Assembly: GCF_001942495.1 (NCBI RefSeq)
Contig: NZ_MKZS01000001.1
Coordinates: forward strand, 5,276,313 to 5,333,661
From: Moorena bouillonii PNG
Lineage (GTDB): Bacteria; Cyanobacteriota; Cyanobacteriia; Cyanobacteriales; Coleofasciculaceae
Reading direction: 5' to 3'
Length of the DNA: 57,349 bases
The notes under the pieces were generated by a model that had not been told where the DNA came from, did not search any database, and saw only the letters and a list, made by a program, of their open reading frames with translations. How positions within the stretch are numbered: position 1 is the first letter of the stretch; every line of letters starts with the position of its first letter. Shown here one piece after another: positions 17,630 to 26,356 of this stretch. Both the position numbers and the translations under genes were made by a program.

Positions 17630-20068
17630 CTACCTCAGCACTTTTCCAGCTTTCTTAATATTTTCCTTAAGTTGTTTAGCTTCCTGGTGTAGCGGATTCC
17701 ATATCGATAAGTCTTTTTGTAAAGATAGTTGAGCTTGATCATAGGCTTTATCTAGCCGCTCTTGATAACGGTCTACAATTTCTTTTTGAGAAGACTCAAC
17801 CTTTTTTATAAACTTATTGATTTGACAGATAAACCAATCCGCAACCTGACTATAAATTTCTATTTCTGCCTGATTTTTTTGCCATAGCCAGTCTTTATTG
17901 ATGTCTTCTATTTTTGGTAACTGAGCATTATCACTAGAGCGTATTTCTTGTTTAATCTTCTTTACTTTTCTTTTAAAGAAAAATAAAGTTCGCTTGAGTT
18001 CCGTAACTTCAACGTCTTCTAGCCATGTGCCTTCTATAATTGCGAATCCAGCTTCAAACTTAAATTTTGGCTCAGGTATACTATCAATTATCTCAAGTTC
18101 TGATCTGGAAAAGCTAATGGCTAAATTGGGGGCAATATTCCCCATTCCTTCCTCAAGAAGAGACAGGTAATAATCCAATAAAGTCTTCAAGGCATCAACT
18201 ACCCCTCTCATCTCTCGATCTAATATTTGTTTGACAGCTTCATTCATCAGACCCTTCAATGCACTAGTCAATTGATTTAGTTTATCATTAAGCTTCCTTA
18301 AATCTTTTTTCTCTTGCTCAGTACGTGCTTCGATCTTCTTCCCATTTTTAGTAGGATATTCTAAATCAATTAAATCTCTAATTACTCCTTCTAAAAGATT
18401 CAACTTGTCCGGATCAGCTTCTTGAAGCACTTTGCTATATAAACATATTTTTCCTGTATCCAAAGACTCAACCGTTGGCGTCAATATTTCCTTTACTACT
18501 GCTTGCTCTACTCCTCTTCTCCATCGATAGAGCGATATTAAACTGTTTGCGCGCTCTTGGTAGTCTCCTTGCCTGAGTTCTTCAATGATACTTTCGACAA
18601 TTTGCTCCAACTCATTCCTAGGATCTGAAGTAGTATCTGAAGAGTTATTATCCTCGGAAAAACTTTGACCGCTCTCTTCCATGAAACCCTTTAGAGCATT
18701 TTCAATTTTTTCAAAAGGGTCTCTTAGTTCTTGAGCTTTTTGTGAAATAAACTGACTGATGTCTTGCCGAATTTGGGCGATATTATCAGATTCTTTTTGG
18801 TAGTCTTCTTCTGAGCTATTAATGAAAGCATAAGTGGTTTGTACAGCCCACTCTGCTACTGCATTACCTGCTTTAGCTTTAAAGCGGTCTACAATTTGTG
18901 GAATAACTAATTGTGGAAAATTTTCATCGATAGTCTGTTTAAGATATTTGTGAAATTCCTCTGCGTAAGAGGCTTCCCAAACCTTCTCGGCAACACGGTG
19001 GCGCTCATGGTGTTCCCATCGCTCTACTTTTCTGGGTAAATCTTCTATAATCTCTTTGGGAATTAAGAATTTAAAGAAATCGTCTATTTTCTCAGATGCT
19101 TGAGTACTTTGTTGCTGATTATAACTCTTCATTTGTATCGATAATAGAGCTGGCAATGCACTCATTTTGATGACTTGTAAAGCACTAATATCTTCTTGAT
19201 ACTCTTCCAGCTCCTTGGTTAACTTCTGTTTGATATCGTGAACAGTTTTTTTGAAAAACTCTCTTTCACTATCCGGCCAATTTTGGTCTTTACGAAACTC
19301 ATCAATTCGATTCAGAACAAAGAGCATCCGGGCTGGTGAGCCTCCTAGTTCTTTGACCTGATCAACCACTTCTTGAAGTAAGTTACTAACTTTTTGTCTA
19401 TCGGTTTCTGTACTATCATAAGTAACTATACATAATGCTTCTTTACATTTTCTAATCACAGAAGCATTCCCTTCATCACCCACATGAGCTAAACCGGGAA
19501 GATCCATGATTCGCACTTTGGTTTTTTCAGGCAAATCAAGCAGGTTAGGATCGGCTACAAGGCGGAAAGGGTAATATATCGTTGCTTGTGGACAAGCAAC
19601 ACTGGTTTGTCCATCTCGATTAGCTTGAAGATAGGACTTCATGACTTGGTCTAAACGGTCATAAATGTCTTGGTCTGTAAGATTTGGCCATTCTCCACAT
19701 TCCCAAAGTGCGCCTGGGGTTTGATCAATTTTCAGAGATTTCGTTTCACTGTATTCTATAATCACAACTCCTGCACTCATTTCCTGTACGGCAACTGGAA
19801 CAATTTCTGTGCCACACAAGAAGTTGACAAGAGTACTTTTACCACTGCTAGTTGTCCCGGTTGTCGCTAAGGTAAGAACAGGTTCACTAAGTTCTTTAAC
19901 TAATTCACTTACCGCCACCTGGAATTGGCTGTTTAAATCTTCGAGTTCAGTGTAGTATTCTGGGGGGAGCTGCTCACGAATCTGCTCATGAAAACTACCC
20001 CATTCCTTGTAAACATTCCCGATTGATTCTTCAACAGCTTCAAACGTCTTTTTGATGTTGTTTCTCAT
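17630..20068 (-). CDS. Dynamin-like large GTPase A
   Basis: About 812 residues from the ATG at 20068 (MRNNIKKTFE); an upstream start at 20113 would add 15 unlikely residues. The G domain follows about 65 residues of helix: P-loop GTTSSGKS (71-78), G3 DLPG (189-192) and G4 NRID (253-256). After it come some 500 residues of charged helices with many KK and EE pairs, ending in a coiled-coil-like stretch (YQERLDKAYDQAQLSLQKD). The arrangement fits bacterial dynamin-like proteins, and it is clearly diverged from the second GTPase of the operon (P-loop GTTSSGKS against GLEKAGKS). First gene of the three-gene operon. Paired dynamin-like proteins act in membrane repair, vesicle formation or phage defence in other bacteria; which applies here is unknown. 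Confidence 0.8.
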   Translation of the reverse strand: MRNNIKKTFEAVEESIGNVYKEWGSFHEQIREQLPPEYYTELEDLNSQFQVAVSELVKELSEPVLTLATTGTTSSGKSTLVNFLCGTEIVPVAVQEMSAGVVIIEYSETKSLKIDQTPGALWECGEWPNLTDQDIYDRLDQVMKSYLQANRDGQTSVACPQATIYYPFRLVADPNLLDLPEKTKVRIMDLPGLAHVGDEGNASVIRKCKEALCIVTYDSTETDRQKVSNLLQEVVDQVKELGGSPARMLFVLNRIDEFRKDQNWPDSEREFFKKTVHDIKQKLTKELEEYQEDISALQVIKMSALPALLSIQMKSYNQQQSTQASEKIDDFFKFLIPKEIIEDLPRKVERWEHHERHRVAEKVWEASYAEEFHKYLKQTIDENFPQLVIPQIVDRFKAKAGNAVAEWAVQTTYAFINSSEEDYQKESDNIAQIRQDISQFISQKAQELRDPFEKIENALKGFMEESGQSFSEDNNSSDTTSDPRNELEQIVESIIEELRQGDYQERANSLISLYRWRRGVEQAVVKEILTPTVESLDTGKICLYSKVLQEADPDKLNLLEGVIRDLIDLEYPTKNGKKIEARTEQEKKDLRKLNDKLNQLTSALKGLMNEAVKQILDREMRGVVDALKTLLDYYLSLLEEGMGNIAPNLAISFSRSELEIIDSIPEPKFKFEAGFAIIEGTWLEDVEVTELKRTLFFFKRKVKKIKQEIRSSDNAQLPKIEDINKDWLWQKNQAEIEIYSQVADWFICQINKFIKKVESSQKEIVDRYQERLDKAYDQAQLSLQKDLSIWNPLHQEAKQLKENIKKAGKVLR

Positions 20069-20349
20069 TATGATCAAAGCCTTTAGTGTTGAGTTGGAAC
20101 GATGGTAGAGCAACCTAGAGGTCGTATTTCTTTTTCCTTAAGCCTTTAGTCAACGTTTAAATACCTCTTTCTGTAAAGAATAGCTTAACTTAACACAAAA
20201 CCGTCAAGGTTACTGGCAAATTGAAATATTTCTTAATCTAGGGAAGGAGAATGAAGAAATCACCAGTGGATTATTGCTGAAGATCGAGTATAGAGTTTAT
20301 AAATGAGATGTAAATCTAGAATGTCATTTTTTATTGTTAAACAAAACTT

Positions 20350-20391
20350 TACCCAGCCGTAACCCCTCATGATAGAGGTTACGGCTGGGTT
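20350..20391 (-). terminator. Strong hairpin downstream of the ABA4-like gene
   Basis: ACCCAGCCGTAACC and GGTTACGGCTGGGT are 14-bp perfect arms, extended by CCTC/GAGG, around CATGATA-type loop bases. It lies about 65 bases after the stop of the minus-strand ABA4-like gene and before a T-rich minus-strand run, so it fits a terminator. It may also be a mobile palindrome. Confidence 0.6.
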
Positions 20392-20453
20392 ACTATTGCC
20401 TATTGCCTTTTTTTACAATACCTGTGTTTACAACTCAAATAAAAAAGCGCTGA

Positions 20454-20918
20454 TTATGTCTGTGATGGACTCGTAGTTTCAGAGTCTAAGGGAGTATCTG
20501 AAGTGGATTTCTTGGTAACCCAAGCGGTAATAATATGAGAAAGTAGTCCGATTGGTCCGGCAAATAAGCACAGCACTAGGGAGTGAATAGTCCAAATACC
20601 AGCCTGTTGCCCTTGCCAATAAATCCAACGCCCTACAAACAAGTCCAAAACTAGGAAGTGTATCCAGCCAGTAGCAGCAACGGTTTCGTCACTAAAGAAG
20701 TGGGCAATATCGGCTAACTGAGGATTGGATAAGGCTTGGGCGGATTCTGGTGTAATGCTATTAATAAATAGGTAAATATACAAACCTGCTAGAGCGACGA
20801 AGGGAAGATAGGATTCCATTACTCGCCTGGTAATGCCCCAATTTGGCAATAAAATCATTAGGAGCCAAAAGGGCAAAACGAAGATATTCGCAATATTAAA
20901 CAGTTGAGTGATAAGCAT
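20454..20918 (-). CDS. ABA4-like membrane protein (DUF4281)
   Basis: A 154-residue protein with four hydrophobic helices. Sequence blocks typical of the ABA4-like family are visible: LFNIANIFVLPFWLLMILLPNW at the start, WIHFLVLDLFVGRWIYWQ in the middle and FAGPIGLLSHII near the end. In plants ABA4 is needed for neoxanthin formation, which suggests a possible carotenoid role, but the cyanobacterial members are uncharacterised. The C-terminal tail is Ser/Thr-rich and polar. It stands alone, with a strong hairpin after the stop. Confidence 0.8.
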   Translation of the reverse strand: MLITQLFNIANIFVLPFWLLMILLPNWGITRRVMESYLPFVALAGLYIYLFINSITPESAQALSNPQLADIAHFFSDETVAATGWIHFLVLDLFVGRWIYWQGQQAGIWTIHSLVLCLFAGPIGLLSHIITAWVTKKSTSDTPLDSETTSPSQT

Positions 20919-21375
20919 ATTTCTGTGTTTAAGATTTCAACTATTTAATATAGCAATTATAAATTGGGTGAAGTTTTTCTGGGTTTTAGGGAATAGGGAG
21001 CAGGGAGTAGGGAGTAGGGAGTAGGGAGTAGGGAGCAGGGAAAAAATTTTGTGTACCTCATAGGTATGATAACTGCTATCAGTGTTAGCCAGAGCATTGG
21101 AGATTAATGCCATCCCATAGCGTCGGCTTTGCCGAATCGCATTAATCTGTGGTGTTAATCTGTGGTGTTAATCTGTTCTGGTTCATTTTCCACAGTTGGA
21201 TGTTGGTTAGACCAAGAACATTGTCATTGCTCGTCCGAAACCCAATCACTGGGGAGAGTTTAATCTCAGGTTGCTCCTGGGGATAATTTTAAACAAATTC
21301 CACAAGACCTGTGGAATTTACGGTATAACTATTCAACGGTGAAGGTTAAACACTTAATAAATTATTATAAATCCG
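20919..21375. other. Intergenic region with repeats
   Basis: Divergent promoter space for the ABA4-like and aminopeptidase genes. It contains a GGGAGTA heptamer array (20993-21041), a small hairpin repeat ATAGCGTCGGCTTTGCCGA (about 21117-21145) that recurs inside the next gene, and two to three ATCTGTGGTGTTA units (21146-21175). No gene seen. Confidence 0.7.
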
Positions 21376-22782
21376 ATGATTAACAACCATGACGGCTCTC
21401 TAGCCACTACACTAAAGCAACGGCGTCAAAAACTGGCTCAGCTGGTGGATTTTCCAGTAATTCTCTGGTCTGGACATCCTAGTCCTCGGAATTTCCGAGC
21501 CAATTCGTTCCCGTTTCGGGCTAGCAGTCACTTCTTGTATTTTGCTGGTTTACCCCTAACTAATGCGGTCATTTGCCTCAATGATGGCAAACTGGATTTA
21601 TTCATGGATAAGCCAGCCCCTGGTAGTGCGTTGTGGCACGGAGAAACGCCTTCACCTGAGGAAATTGCTGAGATGATTGGGGCTAATCGGGTTTTTCCCT
21701 TTTCAGAATTGCGTTCGCATAGCGTCGGCTTTGCCGAATCGCATTCTCAGGGAGCAGCAACCATTGCTGTTCAAAATCCCACTACTTACAGCCAACAAGG
21801 GGAAGTATTAGGTCGTCCTGTGGGAGCCGCTGATGCTCCAGAAGGGATTGACTTGGATTTAGCGAAAGCAATAATATCCCTACGGTTATACCATGACGAA
21901 GGGGCATTATCGGAGTTGCGCCAAGCCGCTGAAGTTTCGATAGCTGCTCATAAAGCGGGAATGGCAGCTACTCCCAAGGCTAAACGGGAAGCGGACGTGC
22001 GGGGAGCGATGGAATCGGTAATTATTGCCCATAATATGACCCGTGCTTACACAAGTATTGTTACGGTTCATGGGGAAGTGCTGCACAATGGTGAGTATCA
22101 TCATTCCCTGCAACCGGGAGAGTTACTGCTGGCGGATGTAGGAGCAGAAACGGCTATGGGTTGGGCGGCGGATATTACCCGCACTTGGCCGGTGACTGGT
22201 AAATTTTCCCCTACTCAGCGGGATATATATAATGTGGTCAAAGAAGCCCATGATTTCTGTATCAAGAATCTTTACCCTGGGGTGGAATATCGAGAGATTC
22301 ATATGACAGCAGCAGGGGTGATGGCTGAGGGATTGATAGATTTGGGGATTCTGCGAGGAGACATCTCGGATTTAGTAGCAATGGATGCCCATGCTTTGTT
22401 CTTTCCCCATGGTGTTGGTCATTTGCTGGGATTAGATGTCCATGATATGGAAGATTTAGGGGATTTGGCAGGCTATGCACCAGGACGGGAAAGAAGCGAT
22501 CGCTTTGGCTTGGGCTTCCTGCGACTAGACCGACTGTTGGAACCAGGAATGTTGGTGACAATTGAACCAGGATTTTATCAAGTTCCAGGGATTTTGAATG
22601 ACCCGGAGCGACGGTCAACCTACAAAGATGTGGTGGATTGGGATAGATTGGCAAAATTTGATGATGTGCGGGGGATTCGGATTGAAGATGATGTGTTGAT
22701 TACCGAGACAGGAGCAGAGGTTTTGACCGCTGGCTTACCAACTAATCTAGAGGCAGTTGAGGATTTGGTTACGGGAGAATAA
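21376..22782 (+). CDS. M24 family Xaa-Pro aminopeptidase
   Basis: A 468-residue metallopeptidase removing N-terminal residues before proline. It has an N-terminal creatinase-like domain (FPVILWSGHPSPRNFRANSF) and a C-terminal pita-bread domain with five metal ligands: two Asp in LLADVGAETAMGWAADITRTWP, His in FFPHGVGHLLGLDVHD, and Glu in TIEPGFY and in GIRIEDDVL. The protein is probably cytoplasmic. Around residue 115-128 the residues LRSHSVGFAESHSQ come from a small hairpin repeat (about 21714-21748) that also lies upstream of the gene at about 21117-21145; the frame is kept. This region should be an exposed loop between the two domains. Start at ATG 21376. Confidence 0.85.
   Translation: MINNHDGSLATTLKQRRQKLAQLVDFPVILWSGHPSPRNFRANSFPFRASSHFLYFAGLPLTNAVICLNDGKLDLFMDKPAPGSALWHGETPSPEEIAEMIGANRVFPFSELRSHSVGFAESHSQGAATIAVQNPTTYSQQGEVLGRPVGAADAPEGIDLDLAKAIISLRLYHDEGALSELRQAAEVSIAAHKAGMAATPKAKREADVRGAMESVIIAHNMTRAYTSIVTVHGEVLHNGEYHHSLQPGELLLADVGAETAMGWAADITRTWPVTGKFSPTQRDIYNVVKEAHDFCIKNLYPGVEYREIHMTAAGVMAEGLIDLGILRGDISDLVAMDAHALFFPHGVGHLLGLDVHDMEDLGDLAGYAPGRERSDRFGLGFLRLDRLLEPGMLVTIEPGFYQVPGILNDPERRSTYKDVVDWDRLAKFDDVRGIRIEDDVLITETGAEVLTAGLPTNLEAVEDLVTGE
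21714..21748. repeat. TCGGC-TTT-GCCGA hairpin repeat inside the aminopeptidase gene
   Basis: GCATAGCGTCGGCTTTGCCG followed by AATCGCATT matches the intergenic copy at about 21117-21145. It adds about ten residues in frame. Confidence 0.75.
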
Positions 22783-23297
22783 GTTTTCGGGTGTGGGTGA
22801 ACGGGTTAATGGTGCTCTTACAGCGGTTTGCAATTCAGTTAGGTACAAAGTTCTGGGTTTTTAGGGAGCAGGGAGCAGGGAGCAGGGAGTAGGGAAGAGG
22901 AACCCACCCCTAACCCCTCCCAGGAGGGGAAGTCAGAAGTGGGAAAACAATCCTGTGTACCTGAGGTGCGACCCGTGGCGAATTTAATTCTTAATACAGA
23001 AAGCGCACCTGATAGTTATGCAAACCGCCGTAAGTTGACAGAAATAATTTTGAGAAGACCTAATCTCATCAGGTCTTCTCTAGATTTTAAGTGCGTTTAT
23101 TGCTTTTATGAGGTAGGCTTCTCAACCTCAAAGTCCCCCTTGATAAGGGGGACCAACGGGGGATCGAATTGCTATATCAAAATCAAAAGTGCTCGTATAT
23201 CATAACTTGAATCAATAAACAAGATCCGGGTGCGATCACTTTTTTAGCTCAGATTCACTACAGTATCTGAAATAGTCTTAAATTTAAACAATTTGCC
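22783..23297. other. Intergenic region with several repeat types
   Basis: Contains a GGGAGCA/GGGAGTA array (22863-22895), a CCCCTCCCAGGAGGGG palindrome (about 22914-22929), a GGTGCG-type element (22964-23010), an AAGACCTAATCTCATCAGGTCTT inverted repeat (arms about 8 bases, 23054-23079) that could be a terminator, and a CCCCCTTGATAAGGGGG hairpin (about 23124-23140). No convincing gene. Confidence 0.6.
22964..23010. repeat. GGTGCG-type element, short copy
   Basis: Begins AGGTGCGACCCGTGGCGAAT and ends AAAGCGCACCT, so the termini are inverted (AGGTGCG / CGCACCT). A longer copy with the same ends is at 33420-33489. Confidence 0.7.
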
Positions 23298-24181
23298 TTG
23301 GCGTACGACAATATTTGTAAATACTTAGCCGAAGAATACCCATCGGAGTTTTTTCATTGGCTATTGGGTGAAGAACCTCGGGATATTCAGGTACTTAAAA
23401 GCGATGCAGCGCGGTCTTGGGGGTTTCCCCCACTCGCGCTTTGCATCAAGACACGGAATTAAGTGCTGAACCAATTCAAGCTGATGCTCTGAGTTTACTC
23501 CAAAGTACTAACCAAATTCTGCACCTAGAATTTCAAACCTTACCCCCATCCGAGCCACCATTACCATTTCGGATGTTGGACTATTGGGTCAGATTACAAC
23601 GAAAGTACCGATGTCCGATTGAGCAGGTGGTTATTTTTCTAAAGTCTACGACCTCACAGATGGTATTCAATAACGAATTTAGGGATATTAATACCTGGCA
23701 TCGTTATAGAATTATTCGTCTGTGGGAGCAAGACCCTCAACCACTGTTGGCCAATCGGGCTTTGTTACCCTTGGCAACTTTAGCTAGGAGTAATCGGCCT
23801 AATCTATTGTTAGAGCAAGTGGTTGCTGAAGTCGATAGAATTGAAGAACAAGGTCAACTCCGAACCCTAGCGGCCTGTGTGGATGTACTGGCTGGTTTGC
23901 GGTTTGACAAAGATTTAGTCCGTCGATTGTTGAGGGAGGAAGTTATGGAAGAATCAGTTACCTATCAAGATATTATCCAAAAGGGACGCCAGCGCGGCAA
24001 GCAGGAGGAAGCGGTATTAATTGTGATGCGTTTGCTAACCCTGAGGTTAGGTTTACTTGACCCTGTGCTCCAACAGCAGATTGAGGGATTATCGATTACT
24101 CGATTGGAGGAATTGAGTGAAGCGTTGTTGAATTTTGAGACAGCAACGGATTTAGCGGTTTGGTTGGATCAGGAGCAGTAG
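23298..24181 (+). pseudogene. Rpn-family (PD-(D/E)XK-type) protein broken by a 53-bp repeat
   Basis: The family sequence starts at 23301 (AYDNICKYLAEEYPSEFFHW) after a TTG at 23298. It runs to IQVLK at 23399, is interrupted by 53 bases, and resumes at 23453 with TELSAEPIQADALSLLQ, continuing to the normal end (LSEALLNFETATDLAVWL). Members of this cyanobacterial Rpn/DUF4351 group are cytoplasmic nucleases related to transposase-like PD-(D/E)XK enzymes; LHLEFQT contains the expected catalytic acid and LKST the Lys region. Because 53 is not a multiple of three, the frame changes from 0 to 2 and the first part ends at a TAA just after the repeat. A product could start at TTG 23417 inside the repeat, but would lack the first 35 residues. 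Confidence 0.75.
23400..23452. repeat. 53-bp GATGCA hairpin element inserted in the Rpn gene
   Basis: Starts AGCGATGCAGCGCGGTCTTG, has a GGGGGTTTCCCCC core and ends GCGCTTTGCATCAAGAC. The arms GATGCA(A)GCGC and GCGCTTTGCATC are inverted. Removing exactly these 53 bases restores the Rpn reading frame, so both ends are defined to the base (within one or two bases of ambiguity). Confidence 0.85.
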
Positions 24182-24222
24182 TGCGTTAACAAATGATGAA
24201 TTTAGGAAGCTAACTATCAATC

Positions 24223-24442
24223 ATGCCATCTAAAACTCCTTGGGGACACCTTACATACTTACTTAGAGCAACTGGAAAAATTGGCATTGACGTGGAAAGA
24301 AAAGTCTCTGACTCAAGAACAAGTGCTTGCCAACTATTCCCAAATCCCTGCTGCTTATAATAATTATAAGCAGCAGGGATTATACAAAGATAATCTCGAA
24401 ACAGCTTATAAGCAATTTACCGCTTTGCCAGCTTTGGAATAG
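24223..24442 (+). pseudogene. Small frameshifted gene
   Basis: A coding-looking stretch reads DTLHTYLEQLEKLALTWKEK from 24245 to the TAG at 24440, about 65 codons, rich in Leu, Gln and Lys, and followed 55 bases later by another small gene. Its frame has no start codon upstream; the plausible ATG (24223, MPSKTPW) is in another frame, with a run of four G's at the join. I read it as a small gene with a frameshift, product unknown. A perfect 39-base palindrome lies inside it. Confidence 0.45.
24343..24381. repeat. Perfect 19-bp inverted repeat with a one-base centre
   Basis: Arms AATCCCTGCTGCTTATAAT and ATTATAAGCAGCAGGGATT, centre A at 24362. It lies within the reading frame of the small gene, translating to QIPAAYNNYKQQGLY. 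Confidence 0.9.
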
Positions 24443-24497
24443 CCCACCCCGCAACGCACCACCCAAACAGCAAAATCGCTATGAGAAACGCTATATC

Positions 24498-24806
24498 ATG
24501 CCTAATCAAGAAGAAGACCCATTAAAAAGCAAGCTAGAGAAAAACTTACAAGAGTCCCAATGGCTACAGAAATTTAAACAACTGAGTCAAGGACTAAGCC
24601 AAATTAAGACAGAAATTCCTCTAACTCAACTCTGTAAGCTAGAGTGGGTTACTGCTACTGACAGCTTAGTCATTCACTGTCCAAATCCAGAAGTAAGGCA
24701 TGGATTATGTAAGCTTTCATCCCAGATTGCCCAAATCACTATTGGCGCAAAATGCTTTATTCTTAGACATCCCGACTATCAAGACATTACTATTAAGCCA
24801 GTGTAA
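24498..24806 (+). CDS. Small hypothetical protein
   Basis: About 102 residues from the ATG at 24498 (MPNQEEDPLKSKL). The frame is open upstream to 24327, but that part overlaps the preceding small gene and has a composition unlike a protein start. The N-terminal third is charged and helical (LEKNLQESQWLQKFKQLSQG). The rest has short hydrophobic segments (LEWVTATDSLVIHCPNPEVRHGL, AKCFILRHPDYQDITI) that suggest alternating beta and helix, loosely like DUF721/DciA-type small domains, but I would not assign it. It is probably co-transcribed with the small gene ahead of it. Function unknown. Confidence 0.6.
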   Translation: MPNQEEDPLKSKLEKNLQESQWLQKFKQLSQGLSQIKTEIPLTQLCKLEWVTATDSLVIHCPNPEVRHGLCKLSSQIAQITIGAKCFILRHPDYQDITIKPV

Positions 24807-24822
24807 TTATTCGCTATAGCAA

Positions 24823-24890
24823 AGGGAACAGGGAACAGGGAACAGGGAACAGGGAACAGGGAGTAGGGAGTAGGGAGTAGGGAGTAGGGA
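24823..24890. repeat. 7-bp tandem repeat (GGGAACA then GGGAGTA)
   Basis: About five GGGAACA units followed by four GGGAGTA units, downstream of the small hypothetical gene. Confidence 0.9.
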
Positions 24891-24962
24891 ACTAGCGCAG
24901 CGCTATAGCTATTGCCTTATGCTAGTCTGATTTATCTGATTTATCCTAACTTGTATTGATGG

Positions 24963-26186
24963 CTAGTCATCTGGATTAACGGGTGTTCTAAAAGCGGATT
25001 TGCTATCAGTAGCATTCTCCTTAAGTCTATCCTTCATATCCTTGGCAGCTACCGCGTAGCCTCCGTCTGCACCATCCACAAAATGTACTTGGCGTCCATG
25101 GCGCTCAAATACCAGACAGGTCATCAGTGCTCGGTCTGAAATATGGAGACCATACACTAACTTACCTTGTTTATAATTATTTTCCAAATAGTCTGTTAAT
25201 TGTTTTCGTTGTGCTTCATTGCCAGCAATCACCATGCGTAACAGATCATCAAACTTTCTGTAATCCGTTGCTGCGATCGCATTTCGTTTATAGGCTCCCC
25301 AGTCTCCATCTGGAAATTTCACCTTCAACGTCATCAACAACCAGCCCAAAAGATTTTCAAACCAGATTTTCGAAAAATAGAGCATCCTATGGCTTAGCTT
25401 ACTCGACTGGGCGCACAGCCGAGTTTCAGCACTTAAGTTATGATAACTAAACCCTAGATTTAAATACTTTTCATCAACGGGATTTAAAAGCTCTTCACTT
25501 CCATATATAGTGTCAATTTTTTCAATAATTTTTCGATAAGTTAAATTAGCTAAATCAGCTTGATTAGACGTTGCTTTCACAATCAAGCTGATCGTTTCAC
25601 CATATTTACTTGGAATGTCTTGCCAGCGACACTCTAAATTAGACAAATCAGCTTTAGCATTATCAGTAGGGTTTTGGTAAAGGTAGAGGTTACTCGTATT
25701 TGGATGTTTAATCAATTCAGTAGCATAACTCAAACCATCTCCAGTAAATATAGCCTGATAATAATTTTCAGATACCTTGAGCTTAGCTAATTTAACATCA
25801 TAATCATTTACTCTGACATCAGACATAGGTACTGCACCCACCCGCAATTCCATCCCAAATTCTTCCTTGGCTAGCTTACTAGTGGCTAACAAGGCTTCCC
25901 GAGTAGGGGCAAACAGAGAAGGAGGAATCAACAGAGTTGCTCCATCTCCCCCAAATACAAAAGGAATGTCCAAATTACCTGCTATATTTAAAACAGCGAC
26001 AATGGAGCAGGCTCCTAATAGATTAACCTCTTTGTAGCATCCTGATTCGATAGCTTGAGTCGAACCAATAATATCGCTAATCACAATATACCAATCCCTG
26101 GGAACCGATTGAAAATTCTGGGAGTCAGTAATATCGATGAAGTTTTCTAAAAGAGGTAAATTAGCATAAAAAAAGTCTGTAGTCAT
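24963..26186 (-). CDS. DUF3095 family protein
   Basis: A 407-residue protein of the DUF3095 family, widespread in cyanobacteria. The N-terminal half has the pattern WYIVISDIIGSTQAIESG, then IPFVFGGDGATLLIPPSL. The Asp of SDIIGST and the GGDGA segment resemble the metal-binding and turn motifs of class III nucleotide cyclase-like domains, and the family is thought to relate to them. Whether it is catalytic is unknown: the usual substrate-specificity residues cannot be judged by eye. The C-terminal half is specific to the family (ENLLGWLLMTLKVKFPDGDWGAYK). It stands alone and diverges from the murJ gene. Confidence 0.8.
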   Translation of the reverse strand: MTTDFFYANLPLLENFIDITDSQNFQSVPRDWYIVISDIIGSTQAIESGCYKEVNLLGACSIVAVLNIAGNLDIPFVFGGDGATLLIPPSLFAPTREALLATSKLAKEEFGMELRVGAVPMSDVRVNDYDVKLAKLKVSENYYQAIFTGDGLSYATELIKHPNTSNLYLYQNPTDNAKADLSNLECRWQDIPSKYGETISLIVKATSNQADLANLTYRKIIEKIDTIYGSEELLNPVDEKYLNLGFSYHNLSAETRLCAQSSKLSHRMLYFSKIWFENLLGWLLMTLKVKFPDGDWGAYKRNAIAATDYRKFDDLLRMVIAGNEAQRKQLTDYLENNYKQGKLVYGLHISDRALMTCLVFERHGRQVHFVDGADGGYAVAAKDMKDRLKENATDSKSAFRTPVNPDD

Positions 26187-26356
26187 GGTTTAATCTAAAG
26201 GAATAACAAACCTTTTTACTAGGGTGATAACACCCTGAAAGGCACTTAGATAAAACCAAGCTAGCTGCTACACCCTACCAACCGTCAACTGTCAAGGGTC
26301 AACAACAAGGGTTCCCTTAAAATAAGCACGTTAACTATTGATTCGATTAAGGATTT

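Noticed and set aside
20350-20391. Treating the strong hairpin as an RNA gene.
   Set aside because: It is placed as a terminator of the ABA4-like gene; nothing suggests a separate transcript.
22939-23205. An 88-codon frame between the aminopeptidase and the Rpn gene.
   Set aside because: It runs through several repeat elements and hairpins, and its composition is unlike a protein.
24327-24497. N-terminal extension of the small hypothetical protein at 24498.
   Set aside because: It overlaps the preceding small gene in another frame and reads as composition-biased sequence (LLLIIIISS). The ATG at 24498 is a better start.
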